From Pseudomonas lundensis (GTDB lineage: Bacteria > Pseudomonadota > Gammaproteobacteria > Pseudomonadales > Pseudomonadaceae): a stretch of DNA of 64,000 nucleotides. A program made the position numbers and the translations under genes. The notes beneath the pieces are model-generated. The model did not search any database. It was not told the origin of the DNA and saw only the letters and a list, made by a program, of their open reading frames with translations. Positions 43,971 to 52,965 of this stretch are shown piece by piece. Location: positions 1 through 64,000 of the forward strand of contig NZ_JYKY01000012.1 of assembly GCF_001042985.1 (NCBI RefSeq). Direction: 5' to 3'. Position 1 is the first letter of the stretch; each line of letters starts with the position of its first letter.

Positions 43971-44510
43971 ATGAGCGTGACGCCAGAAATTGCTGATGAT
44001 TTGATCGTTATCGGCAAGATTTTTTCGATTCATGGCGTTCGCGGCGAAGTGAAGGTGTATTCCTTTACGGATCCAATTGACAACCTGCTGGATTACAAGA
44101 CCGCAACGCTTCGGCGTGGTGGCGATGTACGGCAGGCAGAGCTGGTCAGTGGTCGTTCCCAGAACGGCAAGTTTCTGGTTGTGAAGCTCAAGGGTCTTGA
44201 TGACCGTGATGAAGCAGGCCTTCTTCGCGAATTCGAAATCTGCGTGCCCCGTAACCTGTTTCCTGAACTGACCGACGGCGAGTACTACTGGTACCAGCTT
44301 GAAGGCCTCAAGGTCATCGATACACAAGGGCAACTGCTCGGAAAAATCGATCACCTGCTAGAGACTGGCTCTAACGATGTGATGTACGTCAAACCTTGCC
44401 CAGGTAGCCTGGATGACCGTGATCGCTTGTTGCCCTATACAGAGCAATGCGTGTTGAGCGTCGACCTGGCAGCCAGCGAGATGAAGGTGGATTGGGATGC
44501 GGACTTCTAA
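43971..44510 (+). CDS. rimM: 16S rRNA processing factor RimM
   Basis: 179 residues. It binds uS19 and helps mature the 30S head. N-terminal RimM domain ([27 protein letters not shown]) and C-terminal PRC barrel ([36 protein letters not shown]). It follows rpsP at 5 nt and precedes trmD by 2 nt. Confidence 0.95.
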   Translation: MSVTPEIADDLIVIGKIFSIHGVRGEVKVYSFTDPIDNLLDYKTATLRRGGDVRQAELVSGRSQNGKFLVVKLKGLDDRDEAGLLREFEICVPRNLFPELTDGEYYWYQLEGLKVIDTQGQLLGKIDHLLETGSNDVMYVKPCPGSLDDRDRLLPYTEQCVLSVDLAASEMKVDWDADF

Positions 44511-44512
44511 GC

Positions 44513-45265
44513 GTGGCTAATTTGCGCGTAGAAGTGATCAGTTTGTTTCCCGAAATGTTTTCCGCCATCAGCGACTACGGCATCACGAGTCGCGCGGTGA
44601 AACAAGGGCTCTTGCAGCTCACCTGTTGGAATCCGCGAGACTGCACAACGGACCGGCATCACACTGTGGACGATCGCCCATTTGGCGGTGGTCCGGGCAT
44701 GGTGATGAAGATCAAGCCTCTGGAAGATGCACTGGTTCAGGCCAGAAATGCAGCCGGAGAGGCGGCGAAGGTAATTTACCTGTCGCCCCAAGGCCGCCAG
44801 CTGAATCAGTCGGCGGTACGCGAACTGGCGAATGAGGAAGCATTAATCCTCATTGCAGGTCGTTATGAAGGCATTGACGAGCGTTTTATTGACGCTCATG
44901 TCGATGAAGAGTGGTCGATTGGCGACTATGTATTGTCTGGCGGCGAGCTGCCGGCAATGGTTCTGATTGATGCGGTTACACGACTGCTGCCTGGAGCTTT
45001 AGGGCATGCGGACTCCGCCGAGGAAGATTCCTTTACGGATGGTCTGCTGGATTGCCCGCACTACACCCGACCGGAGGTGTATGCGGATCAGCGTGTTCCC
45101 GACGTATTGCTTAGTGGCAATCATGCACACATCCGGCGTTGGCGTTTGCAGCAGTCCCTTGGGCGGACCTACGAACGACGCGCCGATCTTCTGGAAAGCC
45201 GCTCGCTTTCTGGAGAAGAGAAGAAGCTGCTCGAGGAATACATCCTCGCGCGGGACGATAGTTAA
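44513..45265 (+). CDS. trmD: tRNA (guanine-37-N1)-methyltransferase TrmD
   Basis: 250 residues from GTG 44513; the longer frame overlapping rimM is not family-like. It methylates G37 next to the anticodon to prevent frameshifting. SPOUT fold: [46 protein letters not shown], the trefoil knot [14 protein letters not shown] and [15 protein letters not shown]. Complete. Confidence 0.96.
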   Translation: MANLRVEVISLFPEMFSAISDYGITSRAVKQGLLQLTCWNPRDCTTDRHHTVDDRPFGGGPGMVMKIKPLEDALVQARNAAGEAAKVIYLSPQGRQLNQSAVRELANEEALILIAGRYEGIDERFIDAHVDEEWSIGDYVLSGGELPAMVLIDAVTRLLPGALGHADSAEEDSFTDGLLDCPHYTRPEVYADQRVPDVLLSGNHAHIRRWRLQQSLGRTYERRADLLESRSLSGEEKKLLEEYILARDDS

Positions 45266-45277
45266 CAACGTATCGAT

Positions 45278-45297
45278 GGTAGATCCGACGATCTACC
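45278..45297 (+). promoter_or_regulatory. Hairpin in the trmD-rplS spacer
   Basis: GGTAGATC and GATCTACC pair perfectly around a CGAC loop, two bases before the rplS ribosome-binding site AGGAG. It could tune translation or mRNA stability of rplS. Confidence 0.5.
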
Positions 45298-45310
45298 TTA
45301 GGAGCACAGC

Positions 45311-45661
45311 ATGACTAACAAAATCATCCTTGCACTCGAAGCAGAGCAGATGACTAAAGAGATCCCTCCTTTTGCCCCGGGCGACACCATCGTCGTTCAG
45401 GTGAAAGTGAAGGAAGGCGATCGTTCGCGTCTGCAAGCTTTCGAAGGTGTAGTGATTGCCAAGCGTAACCGTGGCGTGAACAGTGCTTTCACTGTTCGTA
45501 AAATCTCCAACGGTGTTGGCGTAGAGCGTACTTTCCAGACCTACAGCCCGCAAATCGACAGCATGGCTGTGAAGCGTCGCGGTGACGTTCGTAAAGCCAA
45601 GCTGTACTACCTGCGTGACCTGTCCGGTAAAGCAGCTCGCATCAAGGAAAAACTGGCTTAA
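45311..45661 (+). CDS. rplS: Ribosomal protein bL19
   Basis: 116 residues. Large-subunit protein bL19 with [40 protein letters not shown] and the ending [12 protein letters not shown]. Last gene of the rpsP operon; a perfect terminator follows 20 bases later. Confidence 0.96.
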   Translation: MTNKIILALEAEQMTKEIPPFAPGDTIVVQVKVKEGDRSRLQAFEGVVIAKRNRGVNSAFTVRKISNGVGVERTFQTYSPQIDSMAVKRRGDVRKAKLYYLRDLSGKAARIKEKLA

Positions 45662-45680
45662 GTCCAGCTTCCCGATGCAG

Positions 45681-45709
45681 AAAAAAGCAGCCTTCGGGCT
45701 GCTTTTTTG
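45681..45709 (+). terminator. Intrinsic terminator of the rpsP operon
   Basis: AAAAAAGCAGCC, a TTCG loop and GGCTGCTTTTTT form a tight hairpin with a T run. Confidence 0.95.
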
Positions 45710-45757
45710 TTGCCTGAGATTTATCAGACCTTTGTCCAGTTGTAGGTAGTAAAAAGC

Positions 45758-46171
45758 ATGACACCGCGTGAGCAAGAGATTCAACGCCGTACAGAACTGT
45801 CTGTTACCCGCATCACCAAAGCCGTATTCCCTTCGACCACCAATCACCACAACACCCTGTTTGGCGGCACCGCATTGGCCTGGATGGATGAAGTGTCGTT
45901 CATCGCCGCGACCCGTTTCTGTCGCCTGCCGCTGGTGACCGTGTCCACTGATCCCATCAACTTCAATCACCCGATAGCGGCGGGCTCAATCGTTGAGCTG
46001 GTCGGACGCGTGGTGAAAGTCGGTAACACCAGCCTCAAGGTTGAAGTGCAGGTCTACGTTGAAAGCATGAGCAGCGACGGACGTGAACTCGCGATCCAGG
46101 GCTTGTTCAGCTTCGTGGCCATCGACGACGACAAGCGGCCTGTTCCCGTATTGCCAGGGTTTGCCCAGTAA
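45758..46171 (+). CDS. Acyl-CoA thioesterase, YciA type
   Basis: 137 residues. Hot-dog fold thioesterase that hydrolyses acyl-CoA. The helix NHHNTLFGGTALAWMDEVSFIAATRF contains the Asn and Asp typical of the YciA/BACH group, followed by VTVSTDPINFNHPIAAGSIVELVGRVV. It lies between the rpsP terminator and the convergent antiporter gene, 15 nt away. Confidence 0.9.
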   Translation: MTPREQEIQRRTELSVTRITKAVFPSTTNHHNTLFGGTALAWMDEVSFIAATRFCRLPLVTVSTDPINFNHPIAAGSIVELVGRVVKVGNTSLKVEVQVYVESMSSDGRELAIQGLFSFVAIDDDKRPVPVLPGFAQ

Positions 46172-46186
46172 CGGCGAGTGCCCCCT

Positions 46187-47983
46187 CTAAGCGGGCCTGA
46201 TCAATGCCAGTAACGTCCAGCCTGGCTCGGGGCTCACGTCGCTTTGCGGCGTGATTACGTGTACCCAGCCTGACGTGTCCTTGGCAAACAGCAGGTTCGC
46301 TCGCTCCCCGTGGAGCGCCTGATAGTCTTGCCACGTGAACTCATTCGTCAGGTGCGTGCTGTACAACTGCGCGCCCTGATTGAACTCGCCCACCAACTGG
46401 CCGTAGGTCAGCGCCGGGTCGCCCAGTGCGCGGCCGCGATGCTCATGGCTGGCCCGGTGTTTATCCGTGCGGCGGCTCTCCTGGCTGTTGGCCAGCGCAA
46501 ACAGGCGATGCGGCCCGAACTCATGACGAAAACGCATGGCGGCCAGCGCATTGAGTTCGCCTGAGGGGGACAGCCCTAGCAGATGCCCTAAACCAACCAG
46601 ATCCAGGTGCGATTCGGCATGCTCCGATGCCGGGTTGCCGAAGTAGGTCGGCAGGTTTTCCATGCGGGCCGCGCGAATGTTTTCCCAGCTCGAATCCGTT
46701 AGCAGCACCCGGCTGCCCAACTGCTGCAAGGCTGTGCCGATCAGGCGGGCCGGGCCGTTGGCGCCGACAATCAAAAAGCCGCTGGGAGGCGGCTCTGCCA
46801 CCTTGAGCAAGCGCGCGAGCGGGCGTGCCGTAGCGCTTTGCACCACGACAGTGCCGATGATCACGGCGAAGGTCAGAGGCACCAATAACAGCGCACCCTG
46901 GTGACCGGCTTCGTCCAGGCGAATGGCAAAAATGGCCGAAACCGCAGCGGCCACAATGCCACGCGGTGCAATCCAGGCGAGGAGGGTGCGCTCGCGCCAG
47001 TTCAGTTTTGAGCCAAATGTCGAGAGCAATACATTCAAGGGGCGTGCAATAAATTGAATGATCAGCAGCAAAACCAGCACCGCCGGGCCCAGCCCGATCA
47101 TGGCGTCCAGATCAAGGCGCGCGGCGAGCAGAATGAACAGGCCGGAGATCAGGAAAACGCTGAGGTTTTCCTTGAAGTGCAGAATATTGCGCACATCCAC
47201 GCCTTTCATGTTGGCCATCCACATGCCCATCAGCGTGACAGCCAGCAGGCCGGACTCATGCATGACCTGATTGGAGGCAATGAACACGGCCAGCACTGTC
47301 GCCAACGTGCCAAGGCTTTGCAGGTATTCGGGCAGCCATTGCTTGCGCAGCACATGCCCCGAAACCCAGCCGCCCACGATCCCGAACAGGCTGCCGCACA
47401 CAATCACACCGCCAAAGGTCAGCAAGCTGTGGCTCAAGCCATCGCCCGAAGCACGGGCAATGATGAAGCTGTAGACGACCACGGCGAGCAGGGCGCCAAT
47501 CGGGTCAATGACGATCCCTTCCCAGCGCAAAATGTTCGCAATCGACGCCTTGGGCCGCACCACGCGCAGCATCGGCACAATGACCGTCGGCCCGGTAACC
47601 AGCGTCAAAGTGCCGAACAGCAATGCCAGGAGCCAGTCAAAACCCAGTAGCCAATGCGTGGCCACGGTAATCACGGCCCAGGTCGACAGAGCACCCAGGG
47701 TGACGAGGCGGCGCACAACCGTGCCAATTTCTCGCCATTCGGACAGGTGCAGCGTCAGGCTCCCCTCAAACAGGATCAAGGCCACCGCCAACGACACCAG
47801 CGGCATCAGCAGCGGGCCAAACAGTGTTTGCGGATTTAGCCAGCCGAGCACCGGGCCGAGCAGGATGCCCGCCAGCAATAAGAACAGGATGGCCGGCAGT
47901 TTCAGGCGCCAGGCCAGCCATTGGCAGCCCAGCGCAGCGATTCCGATGCCCCCAAACGCCAGCAGGATCTGTTGTTCATTCAT
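46187..47983 (-). CDS. CPA1-type cation:proton antiporter
   Basis: 598 residues. About twelve membrane helices (residues 1-400) of the NhaP/CPA1 type, with the TLTLVTGPTVIVPML and GIVIDPIGALLAVVVY segments that carry transport-site Asp/polar residues. The C-terminal 190 residues are cytosolic with a TrkA-N-like nucleotide-binding fold (GFLIVGANGPARLIGTALQQLGSRVLLTDS). Exchanges Na+ or K+ for H+; ion not determinable. Divergent from xerD. Confidence 0.88.
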   Translation of the reverse strand: MNEQQILLAFGGIGIAALGCQWLAWRLKLPAILFLLLAGILLGPVLGWLNPQTLFGPLLMPLVSLAVALILFEGSLTLHLSEWREIGTVVRRLVTLGALSTWAVITVATHWLLGFDWLLALLFGTLTLVTGPTVIVPMLRVVRPKASIANILRWEGIVIDPIGALLAVVVYSFIIARASGDGLSHSLLTFGGVIVCGSLFGIVGGWVSGHVLRKQWLPEYLQSLGTLATVLAVFIASNQVMHESGLLAVTLMGMWMANMKGVDVRNILHFKENLSVFLISGLFILLAARLDLDAMIGLGPAVLVLLLIIQFIARPLNVLLSTFGSKLNWRERTLLAWIAPRGIVAAAVSAIFAIRLDEAGHQGALLLVPLTFAVIIGTVVVQSATARPLARLLKVAEPPPSGFLIVGANGPARLIGTALQQLGSRVLLTDSSWENIRAARMENLPTYFGNPASEHAESHLDLVGLGHLLGLSPSGELNALAAMRFRHEFGPHRLFALANSQESRRTDKHRASHEHRGRALGDPALTYGQLVGEFNQGAQLYSTHLTNEFTWQDYQALHGERANLLFAKDTSGWVHVITPQSDVSPEPGWTLLALIRPA

Positions 47984-48115
47984 AAGGAGCCCCTTGGGGG
48001 TGGGTGATGAGTGCTTTCTATTTATGCGGCGAGCCGGCTATGAAAGACTAGCGGCCACTTTCACGGTTCACTTTTTATTTACGCGCGGCTCAGTGCCTGC
48101 GCGTTTCGAGCGCCA

Positions 48116-49012
48116 ATGCCAGCTATCGATGACCCGCTTATTGACCGTTTTCTGGATGCCCTGTGGCTGGAAAAAGGCCTGTCCGACAACACCCGTGATG
48201 CCTATCGCAGTGATTTGGCGCTGTTCAATGGCTGGTTACGCGAGCGCGGGATCGAGCTGCCCCATGCGGGCCGAGAGTTGATCCTCGACCATTTGGCCTG
48301 GCGTCTCGATCAGCATTACAAGCCGCGATCTACGGCGCGCTTTCTGTCGGGTGCGCGTGGGTTCTATCGTTACTTGCTGCGTGAAAAATTGATTGCCGTT
48401 GACCCGACCTTGCAAGTCGACATGCCACAGTTGGGGCGGCCGTTGCCCAAGTCCTTGTCAGAAGCGGACGTTGAGGCGTTGCTGGCTGCCCCTGATTTGA
48501 GCGACGCCATCGGCCAGCGCGATCGCGCCATGCTGGAAGTGTTGTATGCATGCGGGTTGCGGGTGACCGAGCTGATCAGCCTGACGCTGGAGCAAGTCAA
48601 CTTGCGTCAGGGTGTGCTGCGGGTCATGGGCAAGGGCAGCAAGGAGCGCCTGGTGCCGATGGGGGAGGAGGCGATTGTCTGGGTTGAGCGCTACCTGCGC
48701 GACGCCCGGCATGAGCTATTGAACGGGCGTCCCAGTGACGTACTGTTCCCCAGCCAGCGCGGGGAGCAAATGACCCGCCAGACTTTTTGGCACCGCATTA
48801 AGCATCAGGCCACAGTGGCCGGTATCGACAAGTCGCTGTCGCCGCATACGCTGCGCCACGCTTTCGCCACGCACCTGCTCAACCACGGGGCAGACTTGCG
48901 AGTGGTGCAAATGCTGCTGGGACACAGCGACCTTTCGACGACCCAGATCTACACCCATGTGGCGCGTGCGCGTTTGCAAGACCTGCACGCCCGGCACCAT
49001 CCCCGCGGCTGA
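48116..49012 (+). CDS. xerD: Tyrosine recombinase XerD
   Basis: 298 residues. With XerC it resolves chromosome dimers at dif. The N-terminal SAM-like DNA-binding domain is DRFLDALWLEKGLSDNTRDAYRSDL, and the catalytic set is Arg in ACGLRVTEL, HTLRHAFATHLLNHGADL, the second His in LLGHSDLSTTQIYTHV and the Tyr nucleophile within it. Complete. dsbC follows on the same strand, as is usual. Confidence 0.95.
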   Translation: MPAIDDPLIDRFLDALWLEKGLSDNTRDAYRSDLALFNGWLRERGIELPHAGRELILDHLAWRLDQHYKPRSTARFLSGARGFYRYLLREKLIAVDPTLQVDMPQLGRPLPKSLSEADVEALLAAPDLSDAIGQRDRAMLEVLYACGLRVTELISLTLEQVNLRQGVLRVMGKGSKERLVPMGEEAIVWVERYLRDARHELLNGRPSDVLFPSQRGEQMTRQTFWHRIKHQATVAGIDKSLSPHTLRHAFATHLLNHGADLRVVQMLLGHSDLSTTQIYTHVARARLQDLHARHHPRG

Positions 49013-49158
49013 GGTGCTTTGTCAGCTGTTGCATCCGCCACAGTCGGCCTTGCGGGCCAACTGTGGTAGGCTTTGCCGGTTCAGAAAACGAGCCACTAAA
49101 ACCCTTTTTGCCTTGGGGTAGTGAGGTTTGGCCGTTTTGTCCGCCTTCAGGAGTTCTC

Positions 49159-49890
49159 ATGCGCGTGACCCAACTTTTCGCCGCCGCAGCCATTGCGTTG
49201 GTCAGTACCTTTTCGTTTGCCGATACCGGCGCCGAGCAAGCCATTCGTAAAAGCCTCGAAACCCTGCAACTGGATGTGCCGGTCGAAAGCATCAGTGCCA
49301 GCCCGATGGCAGGCCTGTATGAAGTCAAACTCAAAGGCAGCCGAGTGCTGTATGCCAGTGCCGATGGTCAGTTCATCGTGCAGGGCTATATGTTCCAGCT
49401 CAAGGACGGCAAGCCGGTCAACCTGACCGAAAAGGCCGAGCGCGTCAGCGTTGCCAAGCTGATCAACGGGATTCCTGCCGCAGAGACCGTGGTGTACCCG
49501 GCCGTTGGCGAAACCAAGTCGCACATCACCGTGTTTACCGACACCACCTGCCCGTACTGCCACAAGCTGCACGAAGAAGTGCCTGAGCTGAACAAAATGG
49601 GCATTGAAGTGCGCTATGTAGCGTTCCCGCGTCAGGGCTTGGGCTCGGCCGGTGATCAACAGCTGCAAGCGGTCTGGTGTTCCAAGGACAAGAAAAGCGC
49701 CATGGACAAAATGACCAATGGCAAAACGGTCGACGCGCCCAAGTGCGCCAACCCTGTGTCCAAGCAGTTCGCATTGGGCCAATCCATTGGTGTGAACGGC
49801 ACGCCGGCCATCGTCCTGGCTGACGGTCAAGTGATTCCGGGCTATCAGCCAGCAGCACAGGTTGGCAAGCTGGCACTCAGTGTTAAATAA
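49159..49890 (+). CDS. dsbC: Thiol:disulfide interchange protein DsbC
   Basis: 243 residues from ATG 49159, with CAGGAG just upstream. Periplasmic disulfide isomerase. Signal peptide at residues 1-18 (ends SFA), N-terminal dimerisation domain, then the thioredoxin fold with the active site TTCPYCHKLH and the cis-Pro loop GVNGTPAIVL. A second Cys pair (VWCSKDKK, APKCANP) is conserved. It precedes hom. Confidence 0.95.
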   Translation: MRVTQLFAAAAIALVSTFSFADTGAEQAIRKSLETLQLDVPVESISASPMAGLYEVKLKGSRVLYASADGQFIVQGYMFQLKDGKPVNLTEKAERVSVAKLINGIPAAETVVYPAVGETKSHITVFTDTTCPYCHKLHEEVPELNKMGIEVRYVAFPRQGLGSAGDQQLQAVWCSKDKKSAMDKMTNGKTVDAPKCANPVSKQFALGQSIGVNGTPAIVLADGQVIPGYQPAAQVGKLALSVK

Positions 49891-49927
49891 TCCTGCCTCG
49901 TCACAGTAAGCCTTTGACGAGCATGCT

Positions 49928-49946
49928 CGGGCCGTTCAACGGCCCG
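49928..49946. repeat. Short hairpin after dsbC
   Basis: CGGGCCG and CGGCCCG pair around TTCAA. No T tract, so it is only a possible 3'-end stabiliser for dsbC. Confidence 0.45.
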
Positions 49947-49959
49947 GGCATTAATAGAG

Positions 49960-50012
49960 AACCGTGGCAGACCACGGTTGTTTTCCACGGCCGACCTTGC
50001 GTCGGCCGTTTT
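49960..50012 (+). promoter_or_regulatory. Possible attenuator in the hom leader
   Basis: Hairpin A: AACCGTGG (49960-49967) with CCACGGTT (49972-49979). Hairpin B: ACGGCCGAC (49987-49995) with GTCGGCCGT (50001-50009), followed by T residues, terminator-like. A second CCACGG at 49985-49990 can also pair with CCGTGG at 49962-49967, and it overlaps the left arm of B, so A+B and the alternative exclude each other. No Thr/Ile-rich leader peptide is visible. Confidence 0.45.
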
Positions 50013-50026
50013 ATGGGGAGTTCAGC

Positions 50027-51331
50027 GTGAATCCGGTCAAAGTAGGCATCTGTGGACTAGGGACCGTCGGTGGCGGCACCTTCAACGTACTTAAGCGTAA
50101 CGCCGAGGAGATTGCCCGCCGTGCCGGGCGTGGTATCCAGGTTGCGCAAATTGCAATGCGTACGCCAAACCCGCAGTGCGACATTACCGGTACCCCCATT
50201 ACCAACGATGTATTCGCTGTTGCAACCAACCCTGACATCGACATCGTGATCGAGTTGATCGGCGGTTACACCATCGCCCGGGAACTGGTGCTCAAAGCCA
50301 TCGAAAACGGCAAGCATGTGGTCACGGCCAACAAGGCCCTGATTGCCGTTCATGGCAACGAAATCTTCGCCAAAGCCCAGGAAAAGGGCGTGATCGTTGC
50401 GTTCGAAGCAGCGGTCGCGGGCGGTATTCCGGTCATCAAGGCAATCCGTGAAGGCCTGTCCGCCAACCGCATCAACTGGGTTGCGGGCATCATCAACGGC
50501 ACGGGCAACTTCATCCTCACCGAGATGCGCGAGAAAGGCCGGACCTTCGAAGACGTTCTGGCAGAAGCGCAAGCGCTGGGGTACGCCGAAGCCGATCCGA
50601 CCTTCGACGTTGAAGGCATTGACGCCGCCCACAAGCTGACCATTCTGGCGTCTATCGCGTTCGGTATTCCGCTGCAATTCGACAAAGCCTACACCGAGGG
50701 CATCACCAAGCTGACCACCGCTGACGTGAACTACGCCGAAGCTTTGGGCTACCGCATCAAGCACCTGGGCGTCGCCCGCAGCACGGCCAGCGGCATTGAG
50801 CTGCGGGTTCACCCGACCCTGATCCCGGCCGACCGCCTGATCGCCAACGTCAACGGCGTGATGAACGCCGTGATGGTCAATGGCGACGCCGCCGGTTCGA
50901 CCTTGTTCTACGGGGCTGGCGCCGGCATGGAGCCCACCGCTTCCTCGGTCGTGGCGGATCTGGTCGACGTGGTCCGCGCCATGACCTCCGACCCCGAAAA
51001 CCGCGTGCCGCACCTGGCCTTCCAGCCGGACTTGCTGTCTGATCATCCGATCCTGCCGATCGAAGCATGCGAAAGCGCTTACTACTTGCGCATTCAGGCC
51101 AAGGACCATCCGGGCGTGCTGGCGCAAGTGGCCAGTATCCTGTCCGAGCGCGGCATCAACATTGAATCGATCATGCAGAAAGAAGTCGAAGAGCATGATG
51201 GCCTGGTGCCAATGATTCTGTTGACCCATCGCGTGCTTGAGCAGCACATGAACGACGCCATCACCGCGCTGGAAGCGTTGCAAGGCGTTGTCGGTTCAGT
51301 GGTCCGCATCCGCGTGGAACATCTAAATTAA
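50027..51331 (+). CDS. hom: Homoserine dehydrogenase
   Basis: 434 residues from GTG 50027, with GGGGAG upstream; the longer frame reads through the leader hairpins. NAD(P)-dependent reduction of aspartate semialdehyde to homoserine. N-terminal Rossmann GICGLGTVGGGT, catalytic region TANKALIAVHGNEI and AAVAGGIPVIKAIREGLSANRI, and a C-terminal ACT domain (HPGVLAQVASILSERGINIESIM) for feedback by threonine. Followed by thrC. Confidence 0.95.
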   Translation: MNPVKVGICGLGTVGGGTFNVLKRNAEEIARRAGRGIQVAQIAMRTPNPQCDITGTPITNDVFAVATNPDIDIVIELIGGYTIARELVLKAIENGKHVVTANKALIAVHGNEIFAKAQEKGVIVAFEAAVAGGIPVIKAIREGLSANRINWVAGIINGTGNFILTEMREKGRTFEDVLAEAQALGYAEADPTFDVEGIDAAHKLTILASIAFGIPLQFDKAYTEGITKLTTADVNYAEALGYRIKHLGVARSTASGIELRVHPTLIPADRLIANVNGVMNAVMVNGDAAGSTLFYGAGAGMEPTASSVVADLVDVVRAMTSDPENRVPHLAFQPDLLSDHPILPIEACESAYYLRIQAKDHPGVLAQVASILSERGINIESIMQKEVEEHDGLVPMILLTHRVLEQHMNDAITALEALQGVVGSVVRIRVEHLN

Positions 51332-51436
51332 TGACCAGCGGTACGCTGTAGGCGTCTGCTCCCCGTTAACGTGCCATCTGGCGTTGACGTGGGGGTCATC
51401 GCCACGGCTTGCCGCTCACCTCGAAGGTTCGCCCTA

Positions 51437-52846
51437 ATGCGCTATATCAGTACCCGCGGCCAGGCACCGGCCCTGAATTTTGAAGATGTCCTGTTGGCCG
51501 GTCTGGCCAGTGATGGCGGCCTGTATGTGCCGGAAAACCTGCCACGCTTTACCCAGGAAGAAATCGCCTCGTGGGCCGGTCTGCCGTACCACGAGCTGGC
51601 ATTTCGCGTGATGCGTCCGTTCGTGACGGGCAGCATCCCGGATGCCGACTTCAAAAAGATTCTCGAAGAAACCTACGGCGTGTTCTCCCACGCGGCGGTC
51701 GCGCCGCTGCGTCAGCTCAATGGCAATGAATGGGTGTTGGAGCTGTTCCACGGCCCGACCCTGGCCTTCAAGGATTTCGCCCTGCAACTGCTGGGTCGCT
51801 TGCTCGACTACGTGCTTGAAAAGCGCGGCGAGCGGGTGGTCATTGTCGGCGCTACCTCGGGAGACACCGGCTCGGCGGCGATTGAAGGCTGCAAGCACTG
51901 CGAGAACGTGGACATTTTCATCCTGCACCCCAATAACCGGGTGTCTGAAGTGCAGCGTCGCCAGATGACCACGCTGTTCGGTGACAACATCCACAACCTG
52001 GCCATCGAAGGCAACTTCGACGACTGCCAGGAAATGGTCAAGGCCAGCTTCGCGGACCAGGGCTTCCTCAAGGGCACGCGTCTGGTTGCCGTCAACTCGA
52101 TCAACTGGGCGCGAATCATGGCCCAGATCGTCTACTACTTCCACGCAGCCTTGCAGTTGGGCGGGCCGCACCGTTCCGTGTCGTTCTCGGTGCCCACCGG
52201 CAACTTCGGCGACATCTTCGCCGGTTACCTGGCGCGCAACATGGGCCTGCCAATCAATCAATTGATTGTCGCCACCAACCGCAACGACATCCTGCACCGC
52301 TTTATGAGCGGCAATCAGTACGCCAAAGAAACCCTGCACGCGACCCTGTCGCCATCGATGGACATCATGGTGTCCTCGAACTTCGAACGCTTGCTGTTCG
52401 ACCTGCACGGGCGTAACGGGGCGCTGGTTGCCGAGCTGATGGACACGTTCAAGCAAACCGGCCACTTCAGCGTTGAAGACGATCGCTGGACCGAAGCCCG
52501 CCGCCTGTTTGACTCGTTGGCCGTCGACGACACCCAGACCTGTGAAACCATTGCCCAGGTGTTCGCAGAAACCGGCGAAGTGCTGGATCCGCATACGGCC
52601 ATCGGCGTCAAGGCTGCACGTGAGTGCCGTCGTAGCCTGGACACCCCCATGGTGATTCTGGGCACTGCTCACCCGGTCAAGTTCCCCGAGGCGGTTGAGA
52701 AGGCAGGCGTAGGAAAGGCATTGCAACTGCCAGCGCATCTTTCTGATTTGTTTGCACGAGAAGAGCGTTACACCGTTCTGGCAAATGACCTGAAAGCGGT
52801 TCAAGCCTTTGTGGGCCAGCATGGCAACCGAGGCAAAGCCTTGTAA
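51437..52846 (+). CDS. thrC: Threonine synthase
   Basis: 469 residues from ATG 51437. PLP enzyme that makes threonine from O-phosphohomoserine. N-terminal MRYISTRGQAPALNFEDVLLAGLASDGGLYVPE, PLP lysine in GPTLAFKDFALQLLG, and SVPTGNFGDIFAGYLARNMGLP. Long form as in gamma-proteobacteria. Same pathway as hom, 105 nt upstream; a terminator follows. Confidence 0.96.
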   Translation: MRYISTRGQAPALNFEDVLLAGLASDGGLYVPENLPRFTQEEIASWAGLPYHELAFRVMRPFVTGSIPDADFKKILEETYGVFSHAAVAPLRQLNGNEWVLELFHGPTLAFKDFALQLLGRLLDYVLEKRGERVVIVGATSGDTGSAAIEGCKHCENVDIFILHPNNRVSEVQRRQMTTLFGDNIHNLAIEGNFDDCQEMVKASFADQGFLKGTRLVAVNSINWARIMAQIVYYFHAALQLGGPHRSVSFSVPTGNFGDIFAGYLARNMGLPINQLIVATNRNDILHRFMSGNQYAKETLHATLSPSMDIMVSSNFERLLFDLHGRNGALVAELMDTFKQTGHFSVEDDRWTEARRLFDSLAVDDTQTCETIAQVFAETGEVLDPHTAIGVKAARECRRSLDTPMVILGTAHPVKFPEAVEKAGVGKALQLPAHLSDLFAREERYTVLANDLKAVQAFVGQHGNRGKAL

Positions 52847-52869
52847 CAGGTCTTGTCCTACAGACATTG

Positions 52870-52896
52870 AAGCCCGTCGCCTGACGGGCTTTTTTG
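52870..52896 (+). terminator. Intrinsic terminator after thrC
   Basis: AGCCCGTC and GACGGGCT pair around GCCT, followed by a T run. Confidence 0.9.
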
Positions 52897-52965
52897 TTTG
52901 TGCGTGGCAAACTTGCGCCGTTCTCGCCCTCCAAGGCTGGCGAGTTGTCAGTCAAGGAAGCTGCA

